Positions 19,566 through 27,579 of a stretch of 54,692 nucleotides of DNA are shown piece by piece. Position 1 is the first letter of the stretch. The number at the start of each line of letters is the position of its first letter. The notes under the pieces were generated by a model. The model had not been told where the DNA came from, did not search any database, and saw only the letters and a list, made by a program, of their open reading frames with translations. The stretch comes from an uncultured Woeseiaceae bacterium (lineage in GTDB: Bacteria > Pseudomonadota > Gammaproteobacteria > Steroidobacterales > Woeseiaceae), in the NCBI GenBank assembly GCA_947259285.1, contig CAMYMR010000024.1, forward strand, positions 2,935 to 57,626, written 5' to 3'. The translations under genes and the position numbers were made by a program.

Positions 19566-19598
19566 AGAGCCCGGCGAGTAATCGCCGGGCTCTTTTTG
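19566..19598 (+). terminator. Rho-independent terminator of groESL
   Basis: A 12-bp stem AGAGCCCGGCGA / TCGCCGGGCTCT with a GTAA loop, followed by a T-run (TTTTG), 40 bases after groEL. Confidence 0.95.
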
Positions 19599-19660
19599 TT
19601 GCGGGAAGTCCGACCAGTCCCAGTAGGAGCGGCCCGGTCTTGTATTCTTGACGTTGCCTG

Positions 19661-20836
19661 CTAGGGGTTAATCTTCCGCGCCCAGTTATCAGCGACTGCT
19701 TTAGCCGCGTCCCGGCCGCCCAGACCAAATGCGAGCGCCGTTGCCACTGCGACACTACCCAGCGTCAGGCTGAACGCCATCATGACGATGTTGTCGGCGA
19801 GGCCCATGGCCTTCAGGCCCATCGCCAGCACCAGTCCCAGTATGGCGACTCGAGCGATATTCGCTACGCTATTGTTCCCGTGGCTTGACAGTTTGTCGTG
19901 AGCGATCGTACCCAGAAAGTTACCAACGATCAGGATTGCGCCGCCAACCAGCAGTCCGCCACCGAATTCCAGCACCCTGGCAAACACGTCGGAAATGACC
20001 TCAATTCCCAGGACGTTCACGGCCGCAGTAGCGGCGGCAACCATCGAGAAGAACATGATGGCGCCGCCGATCAGCCGCGTCGGTGTAAACGACTCGGTGA
20101 ACAGCCCCTGGATGCCCATCTTTTGTGGCAAGGCGTTGATATTCGCCCCTTCCAGCAGTCCGTTAAGCATAAAGATGACAAATTTGGCGACGAAATAAAC
20201 CACCAGCAAGATGATGCCGGCACCGACGACATTGGGTATCGCCGCCATCAGCTTCTGGATCATCGAGGATGCCGGGTCCGAGATCGCCGGAATGTTCAAA
20301 ACTCCAAGCGCAGAAACCGCGATCGGCAGCAAAATGGCGGCGAAGATCAGCGCCGCGCCAAAATTGGCAATCGTGATGTCCTTGTTCCCCGTGCGTTCGG
20401 CAAGCTGCTCGTCCACCTTGGCGAGTCCGATACCCGCGAGCTGCGAGACGATCTTCGCAATAACCCAGCCGGCGTAGGCAATAACTCCAGCGCCGATGAT
20501 ATTCGGTACCGCCGCGGTAAACTTGGTCACCATGTCCTTCAGCGGGTCCAGCACGTCGGTCAGTCCGAAATGCTGCAGCACGGCCATGAGCACGAAAATG
20601 GTGAGCACGGCCTTGATAAGAGACGCTATTGGCGAAGCCATATCCACAACGCTACCGTCAGGCTGCGTTCGGTGCAGCGCCGAGACTTTCATCAGCATTC
20701 GCTTGAAGATGCCGACGATCAGTTTAACGACGAACAGACCTACTACGAGAATTACGAGACCGACCAGGGCATGGCCGAGCGCGCTGGAACCCGCAGGCCC
20801 CAGGAAACCGGTTAATCGACTAATCATGTCATTCAT
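19661..20836 (-). CDS. CmpX-like mechanosensitive channel family membrane protein
   Basis: 391 residues from ATG at 20836. Repeated Gly/Ala-rich transmembrane segments (about eight to ten) alternate with motifs such as PNIIGAGVIAYAGWVIAK and PNVVGAGIILLVVYFVAK, an internal repeat of the conserved TM helix family (PF05552 type) seen in CmpX. The C-terminal GLGGRDAAKAVADNW is the usual end of this family, which lacks the large MscS cytoplasmic cage. Probable role in membrane tension or envelope stress; ion selectivity is unknown. It converges with groEL beyond the terminator. Confidence 0.85.
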   Translation of the reverse strand: MNDMISRLTGFLGPAGSSALGHALVGLVILVVGLFVVKLIVGIFKRMLMKVSALHRTQPDGSVVDMASPIASLIKAVLTIFVLMAVLQHFGLTDVLDPLKDMVTKFTAAVPNIIGAGVIAYAGWVIAKIVSQLAGIGLAKVDEQLAERTGNKDITIANFGAALIFAAILLPIAVSALGVLNIPAISDPASSMIQKLMAAIPNVVGAGIILLVVYFVAKFVIFMLNGLLEGANINALPQKMGIQGLFTESFTPTRLIGGAIMFFSMVAAATAAVNVLGIEVISDVFARVLEFGGGLLVGGAILIVGNFLGTIAHDKLSSHGNNSVANIARVAILGLVLAMGLKAMGLADNIVMMAFSLTLGSVAVATALAFGLGGRDAAKAVADNWARKINP

Positions 20837-21009
20837 TTTTTGACACCCCTTGATTTTTCGTTGCGTTAACGATGATCAAAGTATTGCTGATATTGCCGGC
20901 TGACGTAACGCATCAATTGTGAAGAATTGTGTCGTCGCACCCGTCAACCGGCCCGGTTTGAGCCAACCTGTCTCTTCAAAACGGCAATCCAGTGACGGTG
21001 CAGCGCCGC

Positions 21010-21055
21010 GGGATTTTCGATACAACCAGAATTTTCTGTCAATCCGAAAAATCCC
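21010..21055. repeat. Nested inverted repeat between the CmpX-like gene and hsp20
   Basis: GGGATTTTCG (21010-21019) is mirrored by CGAAAAATCCC (21045-21055), with one bulged base. Inside lies the palindrome CAGAATTTTCTG (21027-21038). The 302-base gap 20837-21138 otherwise shows only an isolated CTTGAAA (21066-21072), which equals a sigma32 -35 box but has no convincing -10. The repeat could be an operator or RNA hairpin for hsp20. Confidence 0.35.
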
Positions 21056-21138
21056 GAATTGTTTTCTTGAAAAAGGGGCGTAAAAAAGATCTGCTGGCGT
21101 ATTAATGTCAGCGCTGCAAAGGGAAGGAGGTGTGTTGC

Positions 21139-21627
21139 ATGTCAATCCTGCATAAGATCGAGCCCCGCAAACGGGCGGTTGATATAAGACGGACGGCGCC
21201 TCTCACCCACAGCATGGCGGAGTTCTTCGAGGACTTCCCACCACGCCGCTGGATGGAGACGTTTGAACCCTTTGGCTGGAAGTGGCCGATGGACGTCGAT
21301 ATGGAGCGGAATTTCCGCCTCGATGTCATTGACCGCGACAAAGAGTTCCTGGTCCGTGGTGAGCTCCCCGGCGTCGAAAAAGACGATATCGAAGTCACGA
21401 TCGCAGGCGATCGCCTGATGATTGAAGCTGAGAGGGAGTTTGAGGAAGTTGATGAGAAGGAAGAGTTCTATCGGCACGAACTCGGCTACGGCAAGTTCTC
21501 CAGAACGATTGCTTTGCCGGAAGAAGTGGATTTTGAAAACATCCACGCCGAGCTCAAGGACGGAATCCTGAACATCACGCTTCCGAAAATCCGCGCGGCG
21601 GAAAGACACACGATAAAAGTCGCCTGA
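21139..21627 (+). CDS. Small heat-shock protein, Hsp20/alpha-crystallin family
   Basis: 162 residues from ATG at 21139, with AAGGAGG eight bases upstream (an in-frame GTG at 21130 lies too close to that site). An N-terminal aromatic-rich segment (FEDFPPRRWMETFEPFGWKWP) precedes the alpha-crystallin domain, with ELPGVEKDDIEVTI and the conserved GKFSRTIALPEEVDFE / LKDGILNITLPK strands. It holds unfolding proteins for refolding by other chaperones. The C-terminal I-x-I motif appears only as HTIKVA, a weak version. Confidence 0.94.
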   Translation: MSILHKIEPRKRAVDIRRTAPLTHSMAEFFEDFPPRRWMETFEPFGWKWPMDVDMERNFRLDVIDRDKEFLVRGELPGVEKDDIEVTIAGDRLMIEAEREFEEVDEKEEFYRHELGYGKFSRTIALPEEVDFENIHAELKDGILNITLPKIRAAERHTIKVA

Positions 21628-21647
21628 CGACTACGTTGTGTCATATT

Positions 21648-21677
21648 GCCGGGACGGCGAGAGCCGCCCCGGCTTTT
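21648..21677 (+). terminator. Terminator after hsp20
   Basis: GCCGGGACGGC, loop GAGA, GCCGCCCCGGC: an 11-bp stem with one mismatch, followed by TTTT. Its last bases reach the msrQ stop codon on the other strand. Confidence 0.8.
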
Positions 21678-22287
21678 ATCTGCGCTGCCGACGGCGCGTC
21701 CATCGCCACCATACGCGGGTGCCGAGAAGAACGGTCAGTATCGCGGCGTAGATGAGCGGCTCGGCAATGTCCTTTTTTACCTGCCACCAGTAGTGCCAGA
21801 CACCGAGGATGGCGATCAGGTAGGTCGCGTTATGCAGCGTCTGCCAGCGACGACCGAGACGCCGGCGCATGCCGTTCGTGGATGTCACCGCAAGGGCCGT
21901 GAGCAGTACGAGTGCGGCGAATCCGATGGTGATGAAAGGCCGCTCAACGAGATCCTCGAGGATCGCCGACAGCAAGACGCCTTGGTCGAGTATCAGCCAT
22001 GTCAGAAAGTGCATGAGCACGTAGAAAAACGTGAACAGGCCGAACATCCGTCTGAAACGGGTGAGCCAGTTCCAACCGGTGAGTCGCCGTAGCGGCGTCA
22101 CGGCGAGCGTGATCATGATGAAGCGCAGCGCCCAGTTGCCGAAACGGTCGAGAATCTCCTCCACCGGGTTCGCACCGAGGCGCCCGGTCAGTTCCGTGGC
22201 ATCAGTCACGACCAGGATCATGGGGACCAGGCAGATCAAGAAGACAACGGGTTTCCAGATCCGCCGAACCTGTTCGAGCGTATTCAA
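21676..22287 (-). CDS. msrQ: MsrQ, haem-binding membrane subunit of periplasmic methionine sulfoxide reductase
   Basis: 203 residues if started at TTG 22287 (MNTLEQVRRIWKPVVF), eight bases after the msrP stop; no ATG is available and the longer frame runs back through msrP. About six membrane helices carry conserved His residues (FFYVLMHFLTWL, LHNATYLIAILGVWHYWW) for b-type haem, the ferric reductase-like layout. MsrQ takes electrons from the quinone pool or flavin reductase and passes them to MsrP. Confidence 0.9.
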   Translation of the reverse strand: MNTLEQVRRIWKPVVFLICLVPMILVVTDATELTGRLGANPVEEILDRFGNWALRFIMITLAVTPLRRLTGWNWLTRFRRMFGLFTFFYVLMHFLTWLILDQGVLLSAILEDLVERPFITIGFAALVLLTALAVTSTNGMRRRLGRRWQTLHNATYLIAILGVWHYWWQVKKDIAEPLIYAAILTVLLGTRVWWRWTRRRQRR

Positions 22288-22294
22288 TGCGGGA

Positions 22295-23254
22295 TCAGTA
22301 ATTGCGCCGAAGATCGAGGCCTTTATAAAGGTGGGCCACCTTTTCGCCGTATCCGTTAAACATGAGTGTCGGCTGCTTGCTGGCGAAGATGCCGGAACCG
22401 ATACGCCGTTCTCGCGCCTGGCTCCAGCGCGGGTGATCAACCTCCGGGTTTACGTTGGCGTAGAAACCGTATTCGCGAGGCTGCGACATGTTCCAACTGG
22501 TCTTGGGTCGTCGTTCCGTAAACCGCATACGAACGATGCCCTTGATGCCCTTGAAGCCATATTTCCATGGGACAACCAGGCGAATCGGCGCGCCGTTCTG
22601 ATTCGGCAGCACCTCCCCGTAGAGCCCGACGGCCAGGATCGACAGCGGATTTGTAGCCTCCTCGATGGTCAACCCCTCCCGGTACGGCCAGTCCAGTGTG
22701 CGCCTGCGGATACCCGGCATCCGAGAGGCGTCGTTGAGTGTCTCGAACGCCACGTACCTGGCTTTCGACGTCGGCTGCAGGTATTTGACCACCTCGGCCA
22801 GCGAGATCCCGACCCACGGGATGACCATGGACCAGGCCTCGACGCAGCGCATCCGATAGATGCGCTCTTCGAGATCAAAGGGTTTGACAAAGTCCTCGAA
22901 ATCGAAAATGCCGGTCTTTTCGCATTCACCCTCTACGGTGATCGACCAGGGCCTCGGCTCGAAGTCCTGTGCATTTTTGAACGGGTCGGCCTTTCCGGTC
23001 CCGAACTCGTAGTAGTTGTTGTAGGTGGTGATGTCCTCGTAGCTGTTCGGCGTCTCATCTGTGCTAAATGCGCCAGGTTCGACGTTCGCCAATTTCGCGC
23101 CACGCGCTTCCGGCACGATCGCGCTAAAGGCGGAGGAGCCGAGTAACGAGCCGCCAACTACTGCCCCGGCGCGCATGAACTCGCGGCGATTTAGGTAGTT
23201 GTGCTCGCTCGTAATCTCGGATGGACGAATATCGGATGGTTTCTTGATCAACAC
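22295..23254 (-). CDS. msrP: MsrP, molybdopterin-dependent periplasmic methionine sulfoxide reductase
   Basis: 319 residues from GTG at 23254, with GGAG seven bases upstream; a GTG at 23260 is possible. The N-terminus has a Tat signal (NRREFMRAGAVVGGSLLGSSA), as expected for a folded molybdoenzyme exported with cofactor. The molybdenum ligand is the Cys in YRMRCVEAWSMVIPW. Other sulfite-oxidase-fold marks include PWKYGFKGIKGIVRM. It repairs oxidised methionine in envelope proteins and is followed by msrQ as one operon. MoeA at 3072-4268 would help make its cofactor. Confidence 0.95.
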   Translation of the reverse strand: MLIKKPSDIRPSEITSEHNYLNRREFMRAGAVVGGSLLGSSAFSAIVPEARGAKLANVEPGAFSTDETPNSYEDITTYNNYYEFGTGKADPFKNAQDFEPRPWSITVEGECEKTGIFDFEDFVKPFDLEERIYRMRCVEAWSMVIPWVGISLAEVVKYLQPTSKARYVAFETLNDASRMPGIRRRTLDWPYREGLTIEEATNPLSILAVGLYGEVLPNQNGAPIRLVVPWKYGFKGIKGIVRMRFTERRPKTSWNMSQPREYGFYANVNPEVDHPRWSQARERRIGSGIFASKQPTLMFNGYGEKVAHLYKGLDLRRNY

Positions 23255-23337
23255 GCGCACTCTCCCGGGGATCGACTGACTTACTAAGACCGGCCATGCG
23301 CCTCAAATATTGCACAATTTCACCGCCGGAGTGATGC

Positions 23338-23781
23338 TTGCTACAAATTGTTACCGAGGCCCCCGCCGTTACTGCATTGACGAAAACGAACCCTAACCGG
23401 ATCCTGGTCCTCTACTACGGGGCGACCGCGATCTTCCTGCTGCTTGATTACGCCATCGGGTTCAACATCCGCATCGCGTTTCTGGAGCCTTACCCAGAGG
23501 CGCGGCTGGCCTACTACGGCGTCTGCTTTGCCTGCCTGGGGCTTATGCTCTGGCGTCCGTCCTGGACGGTGCTGATCAGCGCATTTGAATCGATCGTGAC
23601 GTTGTCGGCCCTGATAATCGCTATGGGCATGAGAACGCTGCTGGTCACAGATCGCGTTCTCGACACCGGATCGGGCCTGATCACCATGCCGGAGATCTAC
23701 AATTTCCTGATCGCCGGCAGCATTGCCTATGTGGCGTGGGTAAAGGGCATTAATCGCCTGAAAGCCGGGAACGGCAGATAA
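23338..23781 (+). CDS. Small four-helix membrane protein, unknown function
   Basis: 147 residues from TTG at 23338, preceded by GGAG at six bases; there is no in-frame ATG near. Four hydrophobic segments are visible (ILVLYYGATAIFLLLDYAI; LAYYGVCFACLGLMLW; VLISAFESIVTLSALIIAMG; IYNFLIAGSIAYVAWV). I do not recognise a family. It is divergent from msrP, sharing its upstream region. Confidence 0.65.
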   Translation: MLQIVTEAPAVTALTKTNPNRILVLYYGATAIFLLLDYAIGFNIRIAFLEPYPEARLAYYGVCFACLGLMLWRPSWTVLISAFESIVTLSALIIAMGMRTLLVTDRVLDTGSGLITMPEIYNFLIAGSIAYVAWVKGINRLKAGNGR

Positions 23782-24230
23782 AAGCGCCGAACCTCTCCTA
23801 AAGTCATTGAAAATAACAAGAATTTGAGTGACGCAAGAGACTGATGGTGTTGCGAAGCCTGGGTTAGGTTCTGATCTGCGTTCCTGGCCCTGTAAATGTG
23901 CCGAAATTTGACCAAATCCGACTAAATATCAATTAAAAGCCGTAAAAATCCTCTAAAGTGCGTAAATAACTAACCTGGTTTTCAATTTATTCCACTGCTC
24001 CTGACCTGGCCCATAGTATTTCATTAGCAGATTTTTGGAACAATTAACGTCAATTTTTCAAAAGATAACGAATTTTCGGATTGTTTCGGCGTAAATCGGG
24101 CCAAACTTTCTCATGATTTCCTCGTCTAAACAATAAGTGGCTGTATTCATCGTGGGTTCAACCCCTGGCCACTAGGCTTGAGATTAGCTCCAATGACCCA
24201 ATTTCATCGGCTGGTTAGGAGGTCTGACCC
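23782..24230. other. 449-base AT-rich intergenic region
   Basis: No convincing gene. The stretch 23900-24130 is clearly richer in A/T than its neighbours and has long A- and T-runs, suiting promoters or bent DNA for the downstream DsbA-like gene. I see no terminator-grade hairpin, tRNA or mobile element end. A GGGTTCAACCCC at about 24151-24162 resembles a tRNA T-arm, but no acceptor stem can be formed. Confidence 0.5.
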
Positions 24231-24953
24231 GTGAGCGAAACATATTCCAACTTGGCCCGAAGCGACAGCCCGGTAGCCACAGCCGCGTCCCTTCACGTTG
24301 AAGTGATCGCGGATTTCGTGTGCCCGTTTTGCTTTATAGGGAAGCGCCGATTCGACGAAGCGCTCAAAGCAGTGCGGGGGCCCTTTGAGGTTAACTGGTA
24401 TCCATTTCAGCTCAATCCCGAGATTCCGGCCGAAGGACTCCCTTTCGACGTTTACCTGACTCGACGATTTGGCAACCCGGCCAACGTTGACCCCGTTTTG
24501 CAGCATCTCACCGCCGAGGGGAAAGCGGTCGGCATCGATTTTCGCTTTGACAAGCTTCGGCACGTTCCGAATACCGTCGCGGCGCATCAGCTGATGTACC
24601 TCGCCGAATCGTTAGGCGCGGATCAGTCGTCGCTCGCGGAAGACCTGATGTCGGCCTTTTTCGAACAAGGTCGAAATATTGGTGATCGCGACGAGCTGAT
24701 CAAAATCGCAAAAGCGCGCCGGATATCCGCGGATGAGCTTAACGATGCGGTTGAAGCCGAACGGATCAAGCAGCTTGTACTCACGCGCGAACGGCAGGTG
24801 CGCGGCAGTGGTATTGCCGGCGTCCCCGGGTTTCTTGTCAACAGGCGGCTGCTGGTCGTCGGCGCCCAGACCGTTGAAACGATTGTTAATGCGTTTGACC
24901 AGGCGATGTTCGGCGAGGGAACTGACTCGCTAAATTCACCCGCGCTACACTAA
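24231..24953 (+). CDS. DsbA-family oxidoreductase, FrnE-like
   Basis: 240 residues from GTG at 24231, with AGGAGG eight bases upstream. The thioredoxin-fold start EVIADFVCPFCFIGKRRF carries the CPFC active site. The helical insertion and the C-terminal GSGIAGVPGFLVNRRLLVVGAQ (cis-Pro loop VPGF) are typical of the FrnE branch. There is no signal peptide, so it is probably cytoplasmic. FrnE proteins act as disulfide isomerases or in oxidative stress; the substrate is unknown. Confidence 0.9.
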   Translation: MSETYSNLARSDSPVATAASLHVEVIADFVCPFCFIGKRRFDEALKAVRGPFEVNWYPFQLNPEIPAEGLPFDVYLTRRFGNPANVDPVLQHLTAEGKAVGIDFRFDKLRHVPNTVAAHQLMYLAESLGADQSSLAEDLMSAFFEQGRNIGDRDELIKIAKARRISADELNDAVEAERIKQLVLTRERQVRGSGIAGVPGFLVNRRLLVVGAQTVETIVNAFDQAMFGEGTDSLNSPALH

Positions 24954-25052
24954 CCACTCCAGGATCAACTGGTTCACGTCGTCGGTTTTCTTGCTGACTC
25001 CAGTGACCGCGCCGCTCCGGCGTGCAAATCTTATGAGGCCCGGTCGTTATCC

Positions 25053-25397
25053 ATGATAGATGAAATGATTATTCGAGAACGCTTGCTGAAACTCCGTGAG
25101 GACTTGGCAGCTGCTGCCGAGACTGCCGACGGATCCGCGGCCATTGTCGAACTCGATCAGTCGAAAGTCGGTCGGCTCTCTCGAATGGATGCGATGCAGG
25201 CGCAGGCGATGGCGCAGGCGTCCGGGCATCGACGCGATTCGGCCTTGCGCCGCATCGCCGCTGCATTGCAGCGCCTCGATGACGGTAGCTACGGAATTTG
25301 CCTGGAATGTGACGAGCCAATCAATCCCAAGCGCCTCGAATTCGATCCGGCGACACCGCTCTGTATCGCCTGTGCGTCTGACAAGGAAGATCGTTAG
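25053..25397 (+). CDS. DksA/TraR-family C4 zinc-finger protein
   Basis: 114 residues from ATG at 25053. A coiled-coil N-terminal half (IRERLLKLREDLAAAAETAD ... HRRDSALRRIAAALQRLDDG) is followed by the zinc finger YGICLECDEPINPKRLEF ... LCIACA with four Cys. DksA-like proteins reach into the RNA polymerase secondary channel. The family is longer (~150) for true DksA, and the acidic DxxDA coiled-coil tip is not evident, so this is a short paralogue with an uncertain role. Confidence 0.88.
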   Translation: MIDEMIIRERLLKLREDLAAAAETADGSAAIVELDQSKVGRLSRMDAMQAQAMAQASGHRRDSALRRIAAALQRLDDGSYGICLECDEPINPKRLEFDPATPLCIACASDKEDR

Positions 25398-25444
25398 GAC
25401 AAAGGTGGTTTACCTGAGTCAGGTGACGACAGTCGCGAGCCGGT

Positions 25445-26533
25445 TTACCGGCGTTTCTTGCCCAGGCAATTGGCGATGATTTTTTTCTGCCGTTTCTTCG
25501 GGTCGTTGACGATGTCGTAGAAACCGCGCAAATACTTTAGAGCCGATTTGTTCTGGCCCCCGCCGTCCGGCCCGCTCTTGAAGAGGGCTTCGATCCCTGC
25601 GCGATTCTCGTTGAATAGCGAAATGGTCGCGTCGAGGTGATCGTTGTTGAAACAGTATCCTCGGTACAGCCGCTGACGCACGGACTTGATTGGCAGTACA
25701 TCACTGGGTGCCGAATACTTCGTGTTGATCAGGCCTGCCTGGTCGAAATCGTAGGGCAGTACGACCCAGCCGCCGTCAGAATCGGCGGGCCCGATGAGCT
25801 TGCCGTTGTGACAGCAGCCTTCCTCATCCGGACCTTTGCGCACCGAGAAGTCGGTATTACCGATCATGAACTGAAACAGCGCGAGGATGCTCAATGATTG
25901 CGGCTGGAGCTGCGACAGCTTCACGGTGTCGGCGTCAATAGTCTGCATTTGCAGACGCTTGGCTGCTCCCTTATCGGACTCGATAAAGAATGCGGTTTGC
26001 ACCTTGTCCTGCCGTCGTCCATTCGAGTCGCGATAGCTTACTTCCAGCATCCGTACCCTGAAAGAATGGTCCGATAACAGGTTGTAAACTCTGTAGATTG
26101 CGTATTCCTGGATCAGGTACCGGTGATACACGGACTTGTTGCTGCACTGCGTTACCAACTTCAGTTTGTTCTGCTTGGCAAAAATCGTCGACTTGACCTG
26201 TTGTCGCTTCAGATTGACGCTGAGTGGCGGAAATGAACACTGTTCCAGCCGGGATTTGCCGCGCGTCGATATATCAATATCGAGCGCTACGTCAGTGCCG
26301 TCATCCTGCTGAAATCGCAACTTGCCCGAGACGGTCGGTTTCTTGCTCGCGTGACGCAACAGGTCGGTGAACGGAGCCTCGAGCACGATCGAGAGTGTCT
26401 CGTCCGACTCGAACAGGGGCTGCGCTACAGCAACGGTGCCGTACAGCCAGCCCGAAACCAGCACCAGCACGAGACTGGCGGCGCTGTGAGAATTGCTTCG
26501 GGTGCCGTGTCGATCGCTCGCGCCTGGTCGCAT
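25445..26533 (-). CDS. Conserved secreted protein of unknown function with kinase-like GNTD/HN/DFD motifs
   Basis: 362 residues from ATG at 26533 (a TTG lies upstream at 26560). A signal peptide (SLVLVLVSGWLYGTVAVAQP) implies export. After a beta-rich part with a basic TRGKSRLEQCSFPPL segment come FQFMIGNTDFSV, then CCHNGKLI, then VVLPYDFDQAGLINTKYS and RQRLYRGYCF. The spacing N-D ... H-N ... D-F-D recalls catalytic loops of CotH- or HipA-like kinase folds, but I cannot confirm homology. Similar proteins exist in Bacteroidetes and Proteobacteria as hypotheticals (recollection). It lies 4 bases after the DUF2165 gene. Confidence 0.7.
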   Translation of the reverse strand: MRPGASDRHGTRSNSHSAASLVLVLVSGWLYGTVAVAQPLFESDETLSIVLEAPFTDLLRHASKKPTVSGKLRFQQDDGTDVALDIDISTRGKSRLEQCSFPPLSVNLKRQQVKSTIFAKQNKLKLVTQCSNKSVYHRYLIQEYAIYRVYNLLSDHSFRVRMLEVSYRDSNGRRQDKVQTAFFIESDKGAAKRLQMQTIDADTVKLSQLQPQSLSILALFQFMIGNTDFSVRKGPDEEGCCHNGKLIGPADSDGGWVVLPYDFDQAGLINTKYSAPSDVLPIKSVRQRLYRGYCFNNDHLDATISLFNENRAGIEALFKSGPDGGGQNKSALKYLRGFYDIVNDPKKRQKKIIANCLGKKRR

Positions 26534-26537
26534 GCGA

Positions 26538-27026
26538 CTAGTTGTCCGCCGTGTTGACAATCAGGAAAACAAATGCACACGCGGCAAAGAACTGAAACGC
26601 ATCCTCGAGGGAGCCGGCGCCGATATCGGTCTGCCACATCTGGAACAAGGCGCCGCCAAAGACGGCGAACAGGCCGAGCCAGACCACGATTCCCGTTCCG
26701 CAGCCCAGAAGTGCATACGTTTTAGCAGCATTAAATGTCTCGGCCGAGCCACTTCGAGCAGACCATAGATCCCACGCACCTTTGGCCGCAAGCAGCCCGG
26801 CCAGAAACTCCAGCGACACGACTAGTGTCAGCGCGAGCCAGATCACGGCACCATTCTGAACCGCAGGAACGATAGAGTCCGGATAGATCTGATGATCGGC
26901 TCTGCTGAGTACGTAGGCAAACGCCTGGTAACAGGCGTCCAGGTTTGCGACGTTCTGTCCTGCATAGAACAGGCAAAGCAACGCAATGAATACCATGAAG
27001 AGAATCTTGAGATAGCGTACTGGCAC
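26538..27026 (-). CDS. DUF2165-like small membrane protein
   Basis: 162 residues from GTG at 27026, which begins just before the first helix (YLKILFMVFIALLCLFYAGQNV); the longer frame to 27197 would put a charged, non-conserved stretch ahead of it. Four hydrophobic helices alternate with loops, with GAWDLWSAR after the third. This is the DUF2165 pattern; function unknown. Stop and next start are 4 bases apart, so it forms a pair with the secreted protein. Transcribed divergently from ileS. Confidence 0.75.
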   Translation of the reverse strand: MPVRYLKILFMVFIALLCLFYAGQNVANLDACYQAFAYVLSRADHQIYPDSIVPAVQNGAVIWLALTLVVSLEFLAGLLAAKGAWDLWSARSGSAETFNAAKTYALLGCGTGIVVWLGLFAVFGGALFQMWQTDIGAGSLEDAFQFFAACAFVFLIVNTADN

Positions 27027-27242
27027 AGGTGTTCTTCTTATATTGTTTTGGTGGGAAACACATCCGGCCGACACAGTCGCTCGGAGTCTCTCGACACGAG
27101 GCGGCCAAATCGCTCGCTTGCTATTCGACAAGTATAGGTCAAGCCGCATACTTCGTCTTTGCGCCACGGATACGGCTGGCGCGCCCGAGACCAGCATAGC
27201 CGCTCGATTTCCAGGAGGACCGCAGGTTTTTGCGCGTTTTTC

Positions 27243-27271
27243 TTGTTTTTTGCGGTATTGGCAAGTAATTT
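27243..27271 (+). promoter_or_regulatory. Predicted sigma70 promoter for the ileS T-box leader
   Basis: TTGTTT (27243-27248), 17 bases, then TAATTT (27266-27271). The expected start of transcription, ~27278, falls just before the first base of T-box Stem I (27281), which supports the call. Confidence 0.55.
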
Positions 27272-27277
27272 CCTCCG

Positions 27278-27567
27278 CAAGACGCTGAAGGGGACAAAAA
27301 GGCAGCCCGCTTGAGCCACAGCGACCGGAGGATGGTGAGAGCTCCGGGTTCGAGTCTGCCCAATATCACCCTGGAGTCGCCACCCGAAAAGCGATGCTGA
27401 GTAAGCGTGGCCGAATGGCTCGCGAGAAGAGCGACGGACGTTTCGCCGGATCGGCGATAGTCCAGGAGGCGGCCCTATGGAATTGAAAGGCCGCGAAACC
27501 GGGTGGTACCGCGACGACGATCGATCGCCCCGGGCGCAAGTAATGCGTCCGGGGCATTTTTGGTTTT
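27278..27567 (+). ncRNA. T-box riboswitch, isoleucine-specific, transcription-attenuating leader of ileS
   Basis: All main parts can be drawn. Stem I, 27281-27378: base GAC/GTC, K-turn-like TGA/GGA, AGGG/CCCT (27289-27292 with 27369-27372), specifier loop with ATC at 27365-27367 followed by A, GGCAG/CTGCC (27301-27305 with 27356-27360), CTTGAG/TTCGAG, then CCGGAG/CTCCGG (27325-27330 with 27342-27347) closing a loop with GGTGAGAG; the AGCGACC just 5' matches the distal T-loop element. Stem II-like hairpins occupy 27391-27463. Stem III is GCGGCC/GGCCGC (27469-27474 with 27489-27494). The core GGGTGGTACCGCG (27501-27513) fits the T-box consensus at every base. TGGT (27504-27507) can pair with the ACCA end of tRNA-Ile. 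Antiterminator: CCGGG and GCGA with TCGC and CCCGG, 27499-27533. Uncharged tRNA-Ile should let transcription pass into ileS. Confidence 0.95.
27527..27567 (+). terminator. Regulated terminator of the T-box
   Basis: GCCCCGGGCGC (27527-27537), 7-base loop, GCGTCCGGGGC (27545-27555), then ATTTTTGG: an 11-bp stem with U-tract. Its 5' arm shares CCCGG (27529-27533) with the antiterminator, so the two folds exclude each other. The U-tract ends at the ileS ribosome site GAGG (27568-27571). Confidence 0.92.
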
Positions 27568-27579
27568 GAGGATGAACAA

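Noticed and set aside
19898-20815. Plus-strand 305-residue protein opposite the CmpX-like gene
   Set aside because: It is rich in Asp, Arg and Gln, as expected for the complement of a hydrophobic membrane protein, and lacks a ribosome site.
21066-21072. Sigma32 promoter for hsp20 (CTTGAAA)
   Set aside because: No CCCCATNT-like -10 lies at the required 13-15 bases, so only a -35-like word remains.
24140-24175. GGGTTCAACCCC with CCA-like end as a tRNA gene or attachment site
   Set aside because: T-stem pairing fails beyond three pairs and there is no matching 5' acceptor strand.
27342-27430. tRNA-like pieces (GGGTTCGAGTC and GTGGCCGAATGGCTC) in the ileS leader
   Set aside because: They resemble T-arm and D-arm sequences, but no acceptor or anticodon stem can be formed, and the same bases pair within T-box Stem I and Stem II.
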